From FEN-1279 sp964501535 (GTDB lineage: Bacteria > Bacteroidota > Ignavibacteria > Tepidaquicellales > Tepidaquicellaceae): a stretch of DNA of 64,000 nt. The stretch is from contig CAZCSV010000002.1 of the NCBI GenBank assembly GCA_964501535.1, positions 372,001 through 436,000 of the forward strand, given 5' to 3'. Positions 55,084 through 63,547 of this stretch are shown here, one piece after another; positions within the stretch are counted from its first letter, which is position 1; each line of letters starts with the position of its first letter. The notes under the pieces are model-generated. The model was not told the DNA's origin. It searched no databases and saw only the letters and a program-made list of their open reading frames with translations. The position numbers and the translations under genes are program-made.

Positions 55084-57204
55084 CTACTTATTAAATATAT
55101 AACTAAGAGTCAGTCCGCCGAAGAAGTTTCTTCCGGGTCCTGCCTCATAATATCTCCCGTTCATATCGTTTATGTTAATGTATGAGACGTATTTTTTATC
55201 GCTTAAATTATCGACTCCAACATAAGCATTTATGTTGAAACCTTGATAGTTCACTGCAAATCCGCACTGACCGCCGAGGAGAAAATATTCTTCGGTTTTA
55301 AGGCTGTCAACATTTTTATCGTTTACGTACATAGAGCCTACGTATCTGATGTTGCCTTTTATATATGCTGTATAGTATTTTTCGAACGTATGGCTATACC
55401 CGAGTTCGGAACCCAGCTGGTGCTCAGGTACAGTGGGAACTATATGTTCGCTGTAGTCTTCAATAGTTTCCTTAAACGGGGAGGGATCGATAATTAAGGC
55501 TTTGTAGTCAATATACTTGAAGTTCGAATAAGTATATGCCGCCCTTAGTGTTAAGCCTTTAAAAATATCGGTATTAAATCCTGCTTCCAAACCGTATCTC
55601 CTTGTTTTACCTGCATTCCTGTAAAAATAAGCATTATCATATACAAAAGGAACGATTTCATCCTGAATTAAACTGTGGAAGAAAGTAAGTTCTGCAAAAG
55701 TATTTCTGAAATATTTATTTTTAATTCCGCTTAAACTTCCTTTGATTCCGAACTCAAAATTTGTGGATTTCTGAGCTTGCAAATCAGGATTTATCGTTGT
55801 TCTTCCGTTGTTGGAAGAAGCGGGATAATTATCGAGCTCATTGTTTGCAGGAGAATCGAAACCAAGTCCGAAAGAAGTATATACTGCTATTTTTGGAGTC
55901 AGTTTATAATTCAGTGCAACTTTCGGTGTAAACCTGTCGAAAGTTCTGGAGGTATCGGAACCGGTGTTCTGCCAGTCTTCGGATATGTATGTTACCCTGT
56001 CATATCTTCCCGAGAACATAAAATCCATTTTTCCGGGTAGTAGGGAATACTGGTCAAGCAGGTAAAATCCAACGTTTGTTAGTTTTTCGTTCAATATCGC
56101 TTTTGAGATATCGCCTTTTTGACCGTTGACATTATCGAAATAGTTCATCGGACCGCCCTGATAGAATAAGTCGCCTCCTATGGTAAATTCGTTGTTCCTC
56201 TTACCGATTGTGGAATGATTTATATATTTAAATGAAGCTCCTAACCCGCTTCTGCTGAATATTCTGTAGCGGCTGTCGGTTCTCTCCAGATTTTTAATGG
56301 TACCGTATCCCGTTAGCTCTATTATGTTCGCATCATTCTTGCCGAATCGCGTGTTATAAGTAATACCGATTCTGCCCTTCATGGTAACACGTTTCAAATC
56401 CCTTGCTGTCGTGGTGGCGTCAGTTCCGTTGGGATTTTTGTTGTATTCCTCTAAGGTTTGAGAACCCGGTAATTTGATTAGACCGTTTACATAATATCCG
56501 AATATCTTTAAAGTCGTTCTCGCACTGACTTCAGAAATTAATGTGGAGTTAATTCTTGATTGATATTCCTCACTATGGTCTCTGAATCCCTTGTAATTTT
56601 CGTAGCTTGATGTAAGCATAAACCTTGTCGTTCCCGAATTTAAACCGACTTTAATTCCGTTTTTCCTTAATCCGAATTCACCGATATTATTATCGAGCAG
56701 AGCAAAATTTCTTGTGAAATCGACATCGGTGAGGAAGTTAATCACTCCGCCCGGTGCATTGGTGTAAAGAGATGAAGAATTACCTTTTACGACTTCGATT
56801 TTTCCAATAGACGTGAAATCTATGGCTTCGATTCTTGTCTGACCATCCGGCTCAGACTCGGGAATGCCATCGAGCAGGATTCTGACTCCCCTGATACCCG
56901 AATTTGAACGGCTTCCGAATCCTCGAATGGCAATACGAACATCATGATTACCGTATCGTGATTGAAAGAATACTCCCGGTACAAAATTCAGGACCTCATT
57001 AACTGCCTGTTTTCGTGTAGTCTGCCATTGAGTCTGGTCTATTCGATTTACGGAATATGGAATGTCAATAATTTTCTTTTCTGTTCTGGTTCCGGTTATA
57101 ACCACTTCTTCAGTTTCATAATAGTTTGTATCAATTTGCGAATACAAATCGGATACTAAATAAAAACTAAAAAGAAAAACAGAAAATAATATAATTTTTC
57201 TCAT
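55084..57204 (-). CDS. TonB-dependent outer-membrane receptor
   Basis: About 706 residues. The ATG at 57204 is followed directly by the signal peptide MRKIILFSVFLFSFYLVS; an upstream ATG at 57225 adds seven residues. The plug domain has EEVVITGTRTEKKIIDIPYSV (a TonB-box-like start), EVLNFVPGVF and AIRGFGSRSNSGIRGVRILLDGIPE, and the barrel follows to the end (FGGLTLSYIFNK). FecA-type siderophore or metal-complex uptake is the likely group, but the ligand is not known. There is no carboxypeptidase-like N-terminal domain. A hairpin precedes the gene and two small paralogous membrane genes lie upstream. Confidence 0.92.
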   Translation of the reverse strand: MRKIILFSVFLFSFYLVSDLYSQIDTNYYETEEVVITGTRTEKKIIDIPYSVNRIDQTQWQTTRKQAVNEVLNFVPGVFFQSRYGNHDVRIAIRGFGSRSNSGIRGVRILLDGIPESEPDGQTRIEAIDFTSIGKIEVVKGNSSSLYTNAPGGVINFLTDVDFTRNFALLDNNIGEFGLRKNGIKVGLNSGTTRFMLTSSYENYKGFRDHSEEYQSRINSTLISEVSARTTLKIFGYYVNGLIKLPGSQTLEEYNKNPNGTDATTTARDLKRVTMKGRIGITYNTRFGKNDANIIELTGYGTIKNLERTDSRYRIFSRSGLGASFKYINHSTIGKRNNEFTIGGDLFYQGGPMNYFDNVNGQKGDISKAILNEKLTNVGFYLLDQYSLLPGKMDFMFSGRYDRVTYISEDWQNTGSDTSRTFDRFTPKVALNYKLTPKIAVYTSFGLGFDSPANNELDNYPASSNNGRTTINPDLQAQKSTNFEFGIKGSLSGIKNKYFRNTFAELTFFHSLIQDEIVPFVYDNAYFYRNAGKTRRYGLEAGFNTDIFKGLTLRAAYTYSNFKYIDYKALIIDPSPFKETIEDYSEHIVPTVPEHQLGSELGYSHTFEKYYTAYIKGNIRYVGSMYVNDKNVDSLKTEEYFLLGGQCGFAVNYQGFNINAYVGVDNLSDKKYVSYININDMNGRYYEAGPGRNFFGGLTLSYIFNK

Positions 57205-57234
57205 ATTTTTATTTTTTAAATTCATAAAATTTAA

Positions 57235-57264
57235 TGCTAAAAATCGATTTAGATTTTAATAGCA
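57235..57264 (-). terminator. hairpin after the 57274 small membrane gene
   Basis: TGCTA plus AAAATC (57235-57245) pairs with GATTTT (57252-57257), a 2-base bulge and TAGCA (57260-57264). It sits between the stop at 57274 and the receptor start. On the minus strand the next bases are TTAAATTTT. It may terminate or attenuate transcription into the TonB receptor. Confidence 0.45.
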
Positions 57265-57273
57265 AAAACAAAT

Positions 57274-57837
57274 CTATATACGATTCTTAGGGGGCGGGGT
57301 GGGAATATCTATTGAAATACCAAAAATAGGAAAAAAAATGAATTCGTAGCATATATCCTTATTCGTTAGATATAAGCCGTCGTACTTTAATGGTAGACCG
57401 GCATCACTGATTAGTGTGTTCACTATCGATGCGGCTCTTGAATATTTATCGTTAAGACTTTTTGCAAAATACATTGAAAACAGTTCGTTCAGGTTCGTTT
57501 CGTTTTCATCGCATATGGCATTAATTTTTACCTTATCATTCTCATATTCTATTCTCGATATATCATACATTTTTCCGTGATACATTATTTCATGAGGCTC
57601 TACGAAGTAAAACTCTTCGTTCTGATTATCGAACTCTGCTTTTGTTAGTTCAATAGTGGTTAAATCGTTTTTGTTGATGAAGTTTTCGAGTTTGCTGCGG
57701 GCTTCTTTTTTGAAGTAAGATTTCAGTTGAAAAAATACAATAACATATCCTGCTGAATTAAATAACAGCATTAAAACAAGCAGTATTGAAATTGCCCTTT
57801 TCAAGTTATTTAATATTTTATTTAAATACTTGAACAA
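57274..57837 (-). CDS. small membrane-anchored protein, paralog A
   Basis: A 187-residue protein with one hydrophobic N-terminal segment containing ISILLVLMLLFNSAGYVI. The outside part is charged, with FYFVEPHEIMYHGKMYDISRI and NETNLNELFSMYFAKSLNDKYS, and ends with a proline tail IDIPTPPPKNRI. The gene at 58434 is clearly a paralog. Comparable short proteins occur in Bacteroidota beside TonB-dependent receptors and metal-efflux genes; that is recall, not a search. A TTG at 57804 aligns better with the paralog start and is an alternative. Function unknown. Confidence 0.65.
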   Translation of the reverse strand: MFKYLNKILNNLKRAISILLVLMLLFNSAGYVIVFFQLKSYFKKEARSKLENFINKNDLTTIELTKAEFDNQNEEFYFVEPHEIMYHGKMYDISRIEYENDKVKINAICDENETNLNELFSMYFAKSLNDKYSRAASIVNTLISDAGLPLKYDGLYLTNKDICYEFIFFPIFGISIDIPTPPPKNRI

Positions 57838-58433
57838 ATTAATATATTAATTTTTTCCTAAAAAATACACACATATTTTTTCGGGATATAACAGCCACTA
57901 AGACCAAAAATTTTTTCTAAAAAATATATCATTTTATTTTAAAATAATTAATTATTTCACAAAACAAGTATATAATTAATAAATCAATTATTTTAAAACA
58001 AACCTTTCAATATAAAACATTCCAGGAAGCGGGATGTGAGGAAGTAGCACCCCGCTTACCTGTGAATGCATCTTTAGCAATCTTCTTAAATATGAGAAGA
58101 AACTCTTTTTTTTTGATTATTAAGCACTCTAAGGCGTAGGTGAGAGATAGAACACCTTGCTGACCTTAAAGCGTATCTTTAGCAATCTTCTATTAATATG
58201 AAAAAGAAAAATTATTTTTTTACATTTTTTATTCCATTAAAGCGGATGTGAAAACATTAAATCCGCTTCGCCAATATTACTTTCCCGCATGATTTTTATT
58301 TATGGGGATAAATAAAACTTCAATAAATATTTAAATATTTATTCGTTAAACGAAATAATAATTTTAAATACGATTTATTTGCAGGAAAACAAATATCTGC
58401 ATTAGAATAATTAAACAGTAAAAAATTAATTTT
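57838..58433. other. 596-base intergenic region with three hairpin repeats
   Basis: The region between the two paralogous small genes has no intact reading frame. Its first 180 bases and its last 150 are plain AT-rich DNA with A and T runs. The centre, 58020-58270, contains three hairpins related to each other, described separately. A 5-bp TGCAG/CTGCA pair lies near 58380-58402. No tRNA and no known riboswitch was recognised. Confidence 0.6.
58027..58268. repeat. three related hairpins with an exact 17-base direct repeat
   Basis: Hairpin 1 is at 58027-58057 (AAGCGGG/CCCGCTT, with inner GTG/CAC). Hairpin 2 is at 58133-58160 (inner GGTG/CACC, outer GC/GC). Hairpin 3 is at 58240-58268 (AAGCGGAT/ATCCGCTT). 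Units 1 and 2 are each followed by an identical 17-base segment (ATCTTTAGCAATCTTCT, at 58070-58086 and 58175-58191), 105 bases apart, then a short near-palindrome and a T run. The stems keep pairing while bases differ, which suggests a conserved structure. Confidence 0.6.
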
Positions 58434-58964
58434 TCATGATAAGAATCTCGGAGGAGGTAACGGGATATCGATTATGATATTTTGAAGTGGATAAGATATT
58501 TCATTTTTGAATAAAAATTTTCGCAGGTTTGAGATACCATCGAATTTGTTCGGCAAACCGGCATCACCGATTAAATTATGTATTATTGATGCGGTTTTTG
58601 AGTATTTGTCATTTAAACTTCGAGTAAAAAACAGTGCAAACAGATTATTCAGATTTGTCTCGTTATCATCGCTTAAAGCTATTATTCTTACGTAGTTTCC
58701 TTCGAATTCTATTCTCGAAATATCATACATCTTTCCGTGGTATTTTATCTCGTGCGGCTCTACAAAATAAAAATTTTCGTTCTGATTTTCGAATTCGTAT
58801 CTGGTCAGTATTATGGTGGTTAAATCATCCTGCTTTACGTAATTTTCCAGCTTTCTGAAAGCTTCTTTTTTAAAATAAGATTTAAGTTGAAAATATATGA
58901 TTACATAACCTGCGGAATTAAATACCAACATTAGGACTAGTAATATTGAAATGATTCTTTTCAA
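58434..58964 (-). CDS. small membrane-anchored protein, paralog B
   Basis: A 176-residue paralog of the gene at 57274, sharing the N-terminal anchor ISILLVLMLVFNSAGYVI, the segment YFKKEAFRKLENYV, FYFVEPHEIKYHGKMYDISRI, DNETNLNNLFALFFTRSLNDKYS and the end IDIPLPPPRF. The two differ mainly in the middle-to-C-terminal part. It is probably a membrane protein with an extracytoplasmic domain. It lies on the same strand as, and 73 bases upstream of, nothing coding; the LytTR regulator gene at 59038 ends 73 bases away on its upstream side. Function unknown. Confidence 0.65.
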   Translation of the reverse strand: MKRIISILLVLMLVFNSAGYVIIYFQLKSYFKKEAFRKLENYVKQDDLTTIILTRYEFENQNENFYFVEPHEIKYHGKMYDISRIEFEGNYVRIIALSDDNETNLNNLFALFFTRSLNDKYSKTASIIHNLIGDAGLPNKFDGISNLRKFLFKNEISYPLQNIIIDIPLPPPRFLS

Positions 58965-59037
58965 TTAAATCCATTTCTCCTTAAACTTAATTTATAAAGA
59001 AAAAATGAATAGTTCAAGAATTAAAAAAATATCATTT

Positions 59038-59763
59038 TTACCCTAATTTTTCTTTTAGTACACTTGCATAACGGCGACTCATTGTATACGGTTGTTCAAT
59101 TCCCTTTAAGTATACTTGGTAAGAATGATTGAACCATTTGTCTATTTTTTGTATATAATTCAGATTGATTATTGTGGATCTGTGAATTCTAATAAAATGA
59201 TTTTCGGGAAGTCGTATCTCCCATTCACGCATTGCTTTTGATGTCAATCCTTTTATCGAATCAGAAGTAATAATTTCCGTATAGTCTTTGGAAGCATTTA
59301 CGGAAATTATCGAACTTATCTTAATAAATCTCATTTGAGAATTTATAAGTAGAAATATGTTATCTTCATATGCTAATTTTCTAGAGAAAATTTGTTTGTT
59401 TGAGCTGTTTTGAAAAAGCCTTTCAACAGCTCTTTTTAATCTTAAAGGAGTAACAGGTTTTAGTAGATAATCCAGAGCATTAACCTCGAACGCCCTGATA
59501 GCATATTCATCGAATGCAGTAACGAATATGATTTTTATGTTTTGATTTATTTTATCGAGTAGTGTAAATCCCGAACTACCTGGCATTTGAATATCGAGAA
59601 AAATAACGTCAGGTTTTGTTTTCTTAATAATATCGAGAGCGGAATCTACATTACCAGCTTCACCAATAATATTAATATCCGGAAAATCTTTTAACATTGA
59701 AATAAGTTCTTTTCTTGCCAACCTTTCATCATCAACAATAATTGCATTGTAATTGCGACTCAT
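59038..59763 (-). CDS. LytTR-type response regulator
   Basis: A 241-residue regulator. The receiver domain holds the acidic pair DD at 11-12, the phospho-acceptor aspartate at 57 in DVIFLDIQMP and the lysine in DYLLKPV. A LytTR DNA-binding domain covers about residues 135-241 (VNASKDYTEI, HFIRIHRSTIINLNYI, RYASVLKEKLG). LytTR proteins bind sites close to the consensus ACCGTTAGT. Its start overlaps the sensor kinase stop by 4 bases, so the pair is a single unit. Targets are not known. Confidence 0.92.
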   Translation of the reverse strand: MSRNYNAIIVDDERLARKELISMLKDFPDINIIGEAGNVDSALDIIKKTKPDVIFLDIQMPGSSGFTLLDKINQNIKIIFVTAFDEYAIRAFEVNALDYLLKPVTPLRLKRAVERLFQNSSNKQIFSRKLAYEDNIFLLINSQMRFIKISSIISVNASKDYTEIITSDSIKGLTSKAMREWEIRLPENHFIRIHRSTIINLNYIQKIDKWFNHSYQVYLKGIEQPYTMSRRYASVLKEKLG

Positions 59764-60830
59764 ATTTTTTTAATTTTAATTTTAACTATAACTTTTACTT
59801 CAGTTTGTTCGATATTAAACGAAAAATTTTCACTGAAAGCATTATCGAGCCTGGCTTTTACATTTTCTATTCCGGTTCCGGTTCCCTTATCAATCTCCAT
59901 AATTTTTTCTTTTTCGGAAATCCATTTACCTGTGTTTTCTATATTAATTTCAAGTTCATCTTTTAAAACTCTTGCGTTAATCCAGATTTTTAATGGTAAT
60001 TCGCTTGTTCTCATACCGTACTTTACAGCATTTTCGACGATTGGATAAATAAAGAAACTTAGAACTGGAAATTCCTCAGCAGATGGTTCGATATCAAAAT
60101 TTACTTCGAGATTTTCCTCGTAACGGATTTTTTGAATTTCAAAATAATGTTTTATTGCTTCGAGTTCGTTTTTTAAAGGCACGTTACTGAAATTTTTACT
60201 TAATAACGAGTATCTTAAAAATTCAGATAATTCATTTATTACTTCTTTTGCTTTTAGCCTGTCTTCTTCTACAAGAGCTTTAATCGTATTTAAAGAGTTA
60301 AACAAAAAATGCGGGTTCAACTGATATCGAAGCATTTGAAGCTGGGCTTTATGTGCAAGCAAGTCGGCTTTTTCAGCTCGTTGTTTTTCCGAATCCCATT
60401 CATACCATAAATTAATAATGTAGTAAAAACCACTCCATGCCACAAGCGTAGGAATTCTTGATATTATAGTTCCTTCAATGCTTAACAACGTTCTTGAAGT
60501 TATAGCAGATGAACCGACAATAACATTACTTAATAATGCATCAGCTATAAACCAAATGTGGGTAGAAATGATGCATATTATAGTAATCCACAAAGCTGTT
60601 AAAAGAATCGAGCGTTTTTTATAACCGATTTTTCTGTAAATTAATCTCAACCCGATGCTGAATAAAAAACCTGTAAAATAAGTAATTGCAATTCCTACAA
60701 CAGTGATATAATCATTTAATTTGTGAGAATAAAAAAGAAATAGTATTAAAAGGTACAATGCTAGCCATCCGCTAATATTCAATATCCAAAAAAGGAAATT
60801 TTTGTTGTTGCTTATTTTTACGAAAATCAT
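59760..60830 (-). CDS. LytS/YehU-type sensor histidine kinase
   Basis: A 356-residue kinase with about four membrane segments in the first 150 residues and no obvious periplasmic sensor domain. The His_kinase domain has QLNPHFLFNSLNTIKAL with the phospho-acceptor histidine at 174, followed by an HATPase region with PIVENAVKYGMR and GTGIENVKARL. It should phosphorylate the LytTR regulator encoded just downstream (4-base overlap). The signal is unknown. Confidence 0.9.
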   Translation of the reverse strand: MIFVKISNNKNFLFWILNISGWLALYLLILFLFYSHKLNDYITVVGIAITYFTGFLFSIGLRLIYRKIGYKKRSILLTALWITIICIISTHIWFIADALLSNVIVGSSAITSRTLLSIEGTIISRIPTLVAWSGFYYIINLWYEWDSEKQRAEKADLLAHKAQLQMLRYQLNPHFLFNSLNTIKALVEEDRLKAKEVINELSEFLRYSLLSKNFSNVPLKNELEAIKHYFEIQKIRYEENLEVNFDIEPSAEEFPVLSFFIYPIVENAVKYGMRTSELPLKIWINARVLKDELEINIENTGKWISEKEKIMEIDKGTGTGIENVKARLDNAFSENFSFNIEQTEVKVIVKIKIKKI

Positions 60831-60879
60831 ATATGTAAAATAAAAGATAAATAATTAGTATTCAGTATATTTTTCTGTA

Positions 60880-60945
60880 AACGGTTATTTACTTCTATGT
60901 AAGGTATAAATTAATTTTTTCCTTTAGGAGAAGATTTTAACCGTT
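60880..60945. promoter_or_regulatory. candidate LytTR-binding sites upstream of the sensor kinase operon
   Basis: AACGGTTA (60880-60887) and TAACCGTT (60938-60945) are perfect reverse complements, 50 bases apart, in the 194-base gap between the kinase start and the T9SS gene at 61025. Extended on the plus strand, the right one reads ACCGTTAGT, which fits the published LytTR half-site consensus [TA][AC][CA]GTTN[AG][TG]. The left one misses only the last position. LytTR sites are usually direct repeats about 12-13 bases apart, so the spacing here is unusual. Confidence 0.4.
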
Positions 60946-61024
60946 AGTAGAAATTTATTAGTTGAATGAATTTATTCCCCGTATTTTGAGTAAAAAATAT
61001 TTTAATAATTTCTAATTTTATATA

Positions 61025-62176
61025 ATGAAAACAAAAATAAAAATTACATTTTTTAGCTACAAAATCCTTATTTTCTTTTTATTTACTAATCCAATTTTAA
61101 TCTATTCACAAAATTACATTTCCACGCCGGAATGTGTAAGTTATGATAGTTTATATAACAGATATTTAGTCTCTTGCTTTAGTGTAGGCAGAATAGTAGC
61201 AATTGATTCAAATGGAATTCAAAGTATATTCATTGGTGGACTTGGATATGCATACAGTCATACAATTTATGGCAATGCTATATATGTTTCAACGATGAAA
61301 ACAATAAAAGGATTTGACCTTGCGAGTGGTTCATTAGTTTTCAACGTATACATTTCCTCAGCACATCAGTTGGACGGAATGACAACTGATACTTCGGGAA
61401 ATTTATATGTAGTTGATTTCCACTATGGAGGGACAAGTGACCAGATTTTTAAAATTAATTTAATTACTCAAGCATATTCAACATTTGTTCCGGCAGGGAT
61501 TGGATTAGTACATATGCCTCAGGATTTATTTTATGATAAACCAAATAACAGGTTGATAGTTGTCTCAGCAACAACAAATGGACCCATACAGGCAGTCAAT
61601 CTTTCGGACTCATCCATATCCAATATACTTGCAACCACATCGGGTTCTTTCGATGGAATTGAAATGGATACATCAGGAAATTATTACCTTTCCAACTGGG
61701 AATTAAAAACGGTAATAAAATACGACCATAATTTTTCAAATCCGCCAATTACAATATATACAGGACAAAGTGCACCCTCGAATCTTGGATATAACAAAAA
61801 GAAACATGTTCTGGCTGTCCCATTCTTTAATGCTAATACAGTTATTTTTTTGCAACTCGGAAGTTCAGGTATAATTAAAAAAACTAATGAGCTTGCCAAT
61901 GATTATAAATTATTTCAAAATTTTCCTAATCCTTTTAATCCTTCAACGAGAATTAAATTTAAGATTAAAGATTCAAGGTTTGTAACATTAAAAGTCTACG
62001 ATTTGCTTGGAAAAGAAGTATTTACATTGGTAAATGAAAAATTAAAAGCAGGCGAATATGAAGTTCAGTTTCCCAGTAGCCAATTATCCGATATGCAATT
62101 AACAAGCGGGATATATCTTTATAGAATATCAGCAGGTAAATTCACTGACGTAAAAAAAATGATATTTGTAAAATAA
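61025..62176 (+). CDS. T9SS-exported beta-propeller (SMP-30/NHL-like) protein
   Basis: A 383-residue secreted protein with signal MKTKIKITFFSYKILIFFLFT. The middle resembles six- or seven-bladed propellers of the NHL/SMP-30 type: DSNGIQSIFIGGLGYA, TDTSGNLYVVDFHYGG, DKPNNRLIVVSA and MDTSGNYYLSNW. The last 90 residues are a type A T9SS sorting domain (LFQNFPNPFNPSTRIKF, ending VKKMIFVK). The insertion SQLSDMQLTSGIYLYR within it is slightly longer than usual. Target ligand unknown. The next T9SS gene begins 11 bases later. Confidence 0.83.
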   Translation: MKTKIKITFFSYKILIFFLFTNPILIYSQNYISTPECVSYDSLYNRYLVSCFSVGRIVAIDSNGIQSIFIGGLGYAYSHTIYGNAIYVSTMKTIKGFDLASGSLVFNVYISSAHQLDGMTTDTSGNLYVVDFHYGGTSDQIFKINLITQAYSTFVPAGIGLVHMPQDLFYDKPNNRLIVVSATTNGPIQAVNLSDSSISNILATTSGSFDGIEMDTSGNYYLSNWELKTVIKYDHNFSNPPITIYTGQSAPSNLGYNKKKHVLAVPFFNANTVIFLQLGSSGIIKKTNELANDYKLFQNFPNPFNPSTRIKFKIKDSRFVTLKVYDLLGKEVFTLVNEKLKAGEYEVQFPSSQLSDMQLTSGIYLYRISAGKFTDVKKMIFVK

Positions 62177-62187
62177 ATAAAAAAATT

Positions 62188-63462
62188 ATGAAAAATTTCT
62201 TTTTATATTTAGTTTCTATTATTCTTTTTTGTAATTCTTTAAATTCACAATGGGTTTCACAAACCGGCGGAGTAAATGTTATGCTGGAATCTGTTTATTT
62301 TATAAATGAAAACATCGGTTGGATTGCAGGTGACGGAGGAGCAATTTTAAAAACAACAAATAGCGGAGAAAATTGGTTTTTGCAGGTAAGCGGGGTTTCG
62401 ACAATTCTGGAATATGTATATTTCTTAAATGAAAATTCTGGTTGGGTTGTAGGAAATTTTGGAGTGTTACTTAATACAACAAACGGTGGTGCAAATTGGA
62501 ATTTAATTAACTTGGGATTAAGCGATTATTTTCTCTCAATATTTTTTGTAAATCAAAATATAGGTTGGATTTCAGGAAACAATGGTGTAATTTTAAAAAC
62601 TACAAACAGCGGATTAAATTGGTTTATTCAAAACAATGGCACTACTGATTTTTATAATACAATATTTTTTATTAACGAAAACACAGGTTGGGTCGGAGGA
62701 TATTATGAAACTTCAGATGGGTACGTCAGTAAAATGCTTAAAACAACAAATAGTGGATTAAATTGGAATACCATTTCTTCGGGTACTCCTGACATTTTTA
62801 GCTGTATTTTATTCAAAAATCCCGATACAGGTTGGGTTGTAGGAAGTTATTATTCGGGCGGATTTACTGGAAATATATTAAAGTCTACTAATGGCGGAAT
62901 AAATTGGACGAGAAAAGTATTAGGAACAGCAAGTGGTTTTGGCTCAGTATTTTTTGTGAACAATAATACCGGCTGGGCTGTCGGAGGTAGTGGTAAGATA
63001 TTAAAAACTTATAACGGAGGAGAAAATTGGGTTGCACAAACCTCGGGTACATCGAGTTATCTTCTTTCAACTTATTTTGTAAACGATTTTACAGGTTGGG
63101 CAGTTGGATTGAATGGTACAATACTAAAGACATCGAATGCAGGCTCGACTTTTGTAAAAGAAATCAGAAAAAATCCGCCTAATAGTTTTAAATTATTCCA
63201 AAACTATCCGAATCCGTTTAATCCATATACGATTATAAGATTTCAGATTAAAGATTTTAAATTTGTAACGCTAAAGGTATATGACGTTTTGGGAAAAGAA
63301 GTTGTAACTTTAGTTAATGAAAAGTTGAAAGCTGGTACATACGAAATCATATTTGATACTCGCTGGCAAAGAGATGGAATTATTCTTCCATCCGGAATTT
63401 ATTTCTATAAAATAACTGCCGGGGATTTCTTTGAAACGAAAAGAATGATGCTTTTAAAATAA
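62188..63462 (+). CDS. T9SS-exported YCF48/BNR-repeat protein
   Basis: A 424-residue secreted protein with signal MKNFFLYLVSIILFCNSLNS. The body is about seven tandem repeats of roughly 45 residues each, with a G-W-[IV]-x-G motif followed by ILKTTNSGxNW (for example IGWIAGDGGAILKTTNSGENW). This is the YCF48/photosystem II assembly-like BNR repeat that folds as a beta-propeller. A type A T9SS sorting domain closes the protein (LFQNYPNPFNPYTIIRF, ending TKRMMLLK). Both genes at 61025 and 62188 are probably on one transcript. Confidence 0.85.
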   Translation: MKNFFLYLVSIILFCNSLNSQWVSQTGGVNVMLESVYFINENIGWIAGDGGAILKTTNSGENWFLQVSGVSTILEYVYFLNENSGWVVGNFGVLLNTTNGGANWNLINLGLSDYFLSIFFVNQNIGWISGNNGVILKTTNSGLNWFIQNNGTTDFYNTIFFINENTGWVGGYYETSDGYVSKMLKTTNSGLNWNTISSGTPDIFSCILFKNPDTGWVVGSYYSGGFTGNILKSTNGGINWTRKVLGTASGFGSVFFVNNNTGWAVGGSGKILKTYNGGENWVAQTSGTSSYLLSTYFVNDFTGWAVGLNGTILKTSNAGSTFVKEIRKNPPNSFKLFQNYPNPFNPYTIIRFQIKDFKFVTLKVYDVLGKEVVTLVNEKLKAGTYEIIFDTRWQRDGIILPSGIYFYKITAGDFFETKRMMLLK

Positions 63463-63547
63463 GGCTTTTCTCCGTTAACTTAAATTATCATAAAAAAACC
63501 CTTTTGTTTTTATTCTTAATGGTTTTGTATTATTGATTCTAGATATC

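Noticed and set aside
58027..58120. Hairpin repeat unit 1 as a coding sequence on the minus strand
   Set aside because: Unit 1 is open there for over 20 codons, but unit 2 has stop codons in the corresponding frame and conservation follows the stem pairing.
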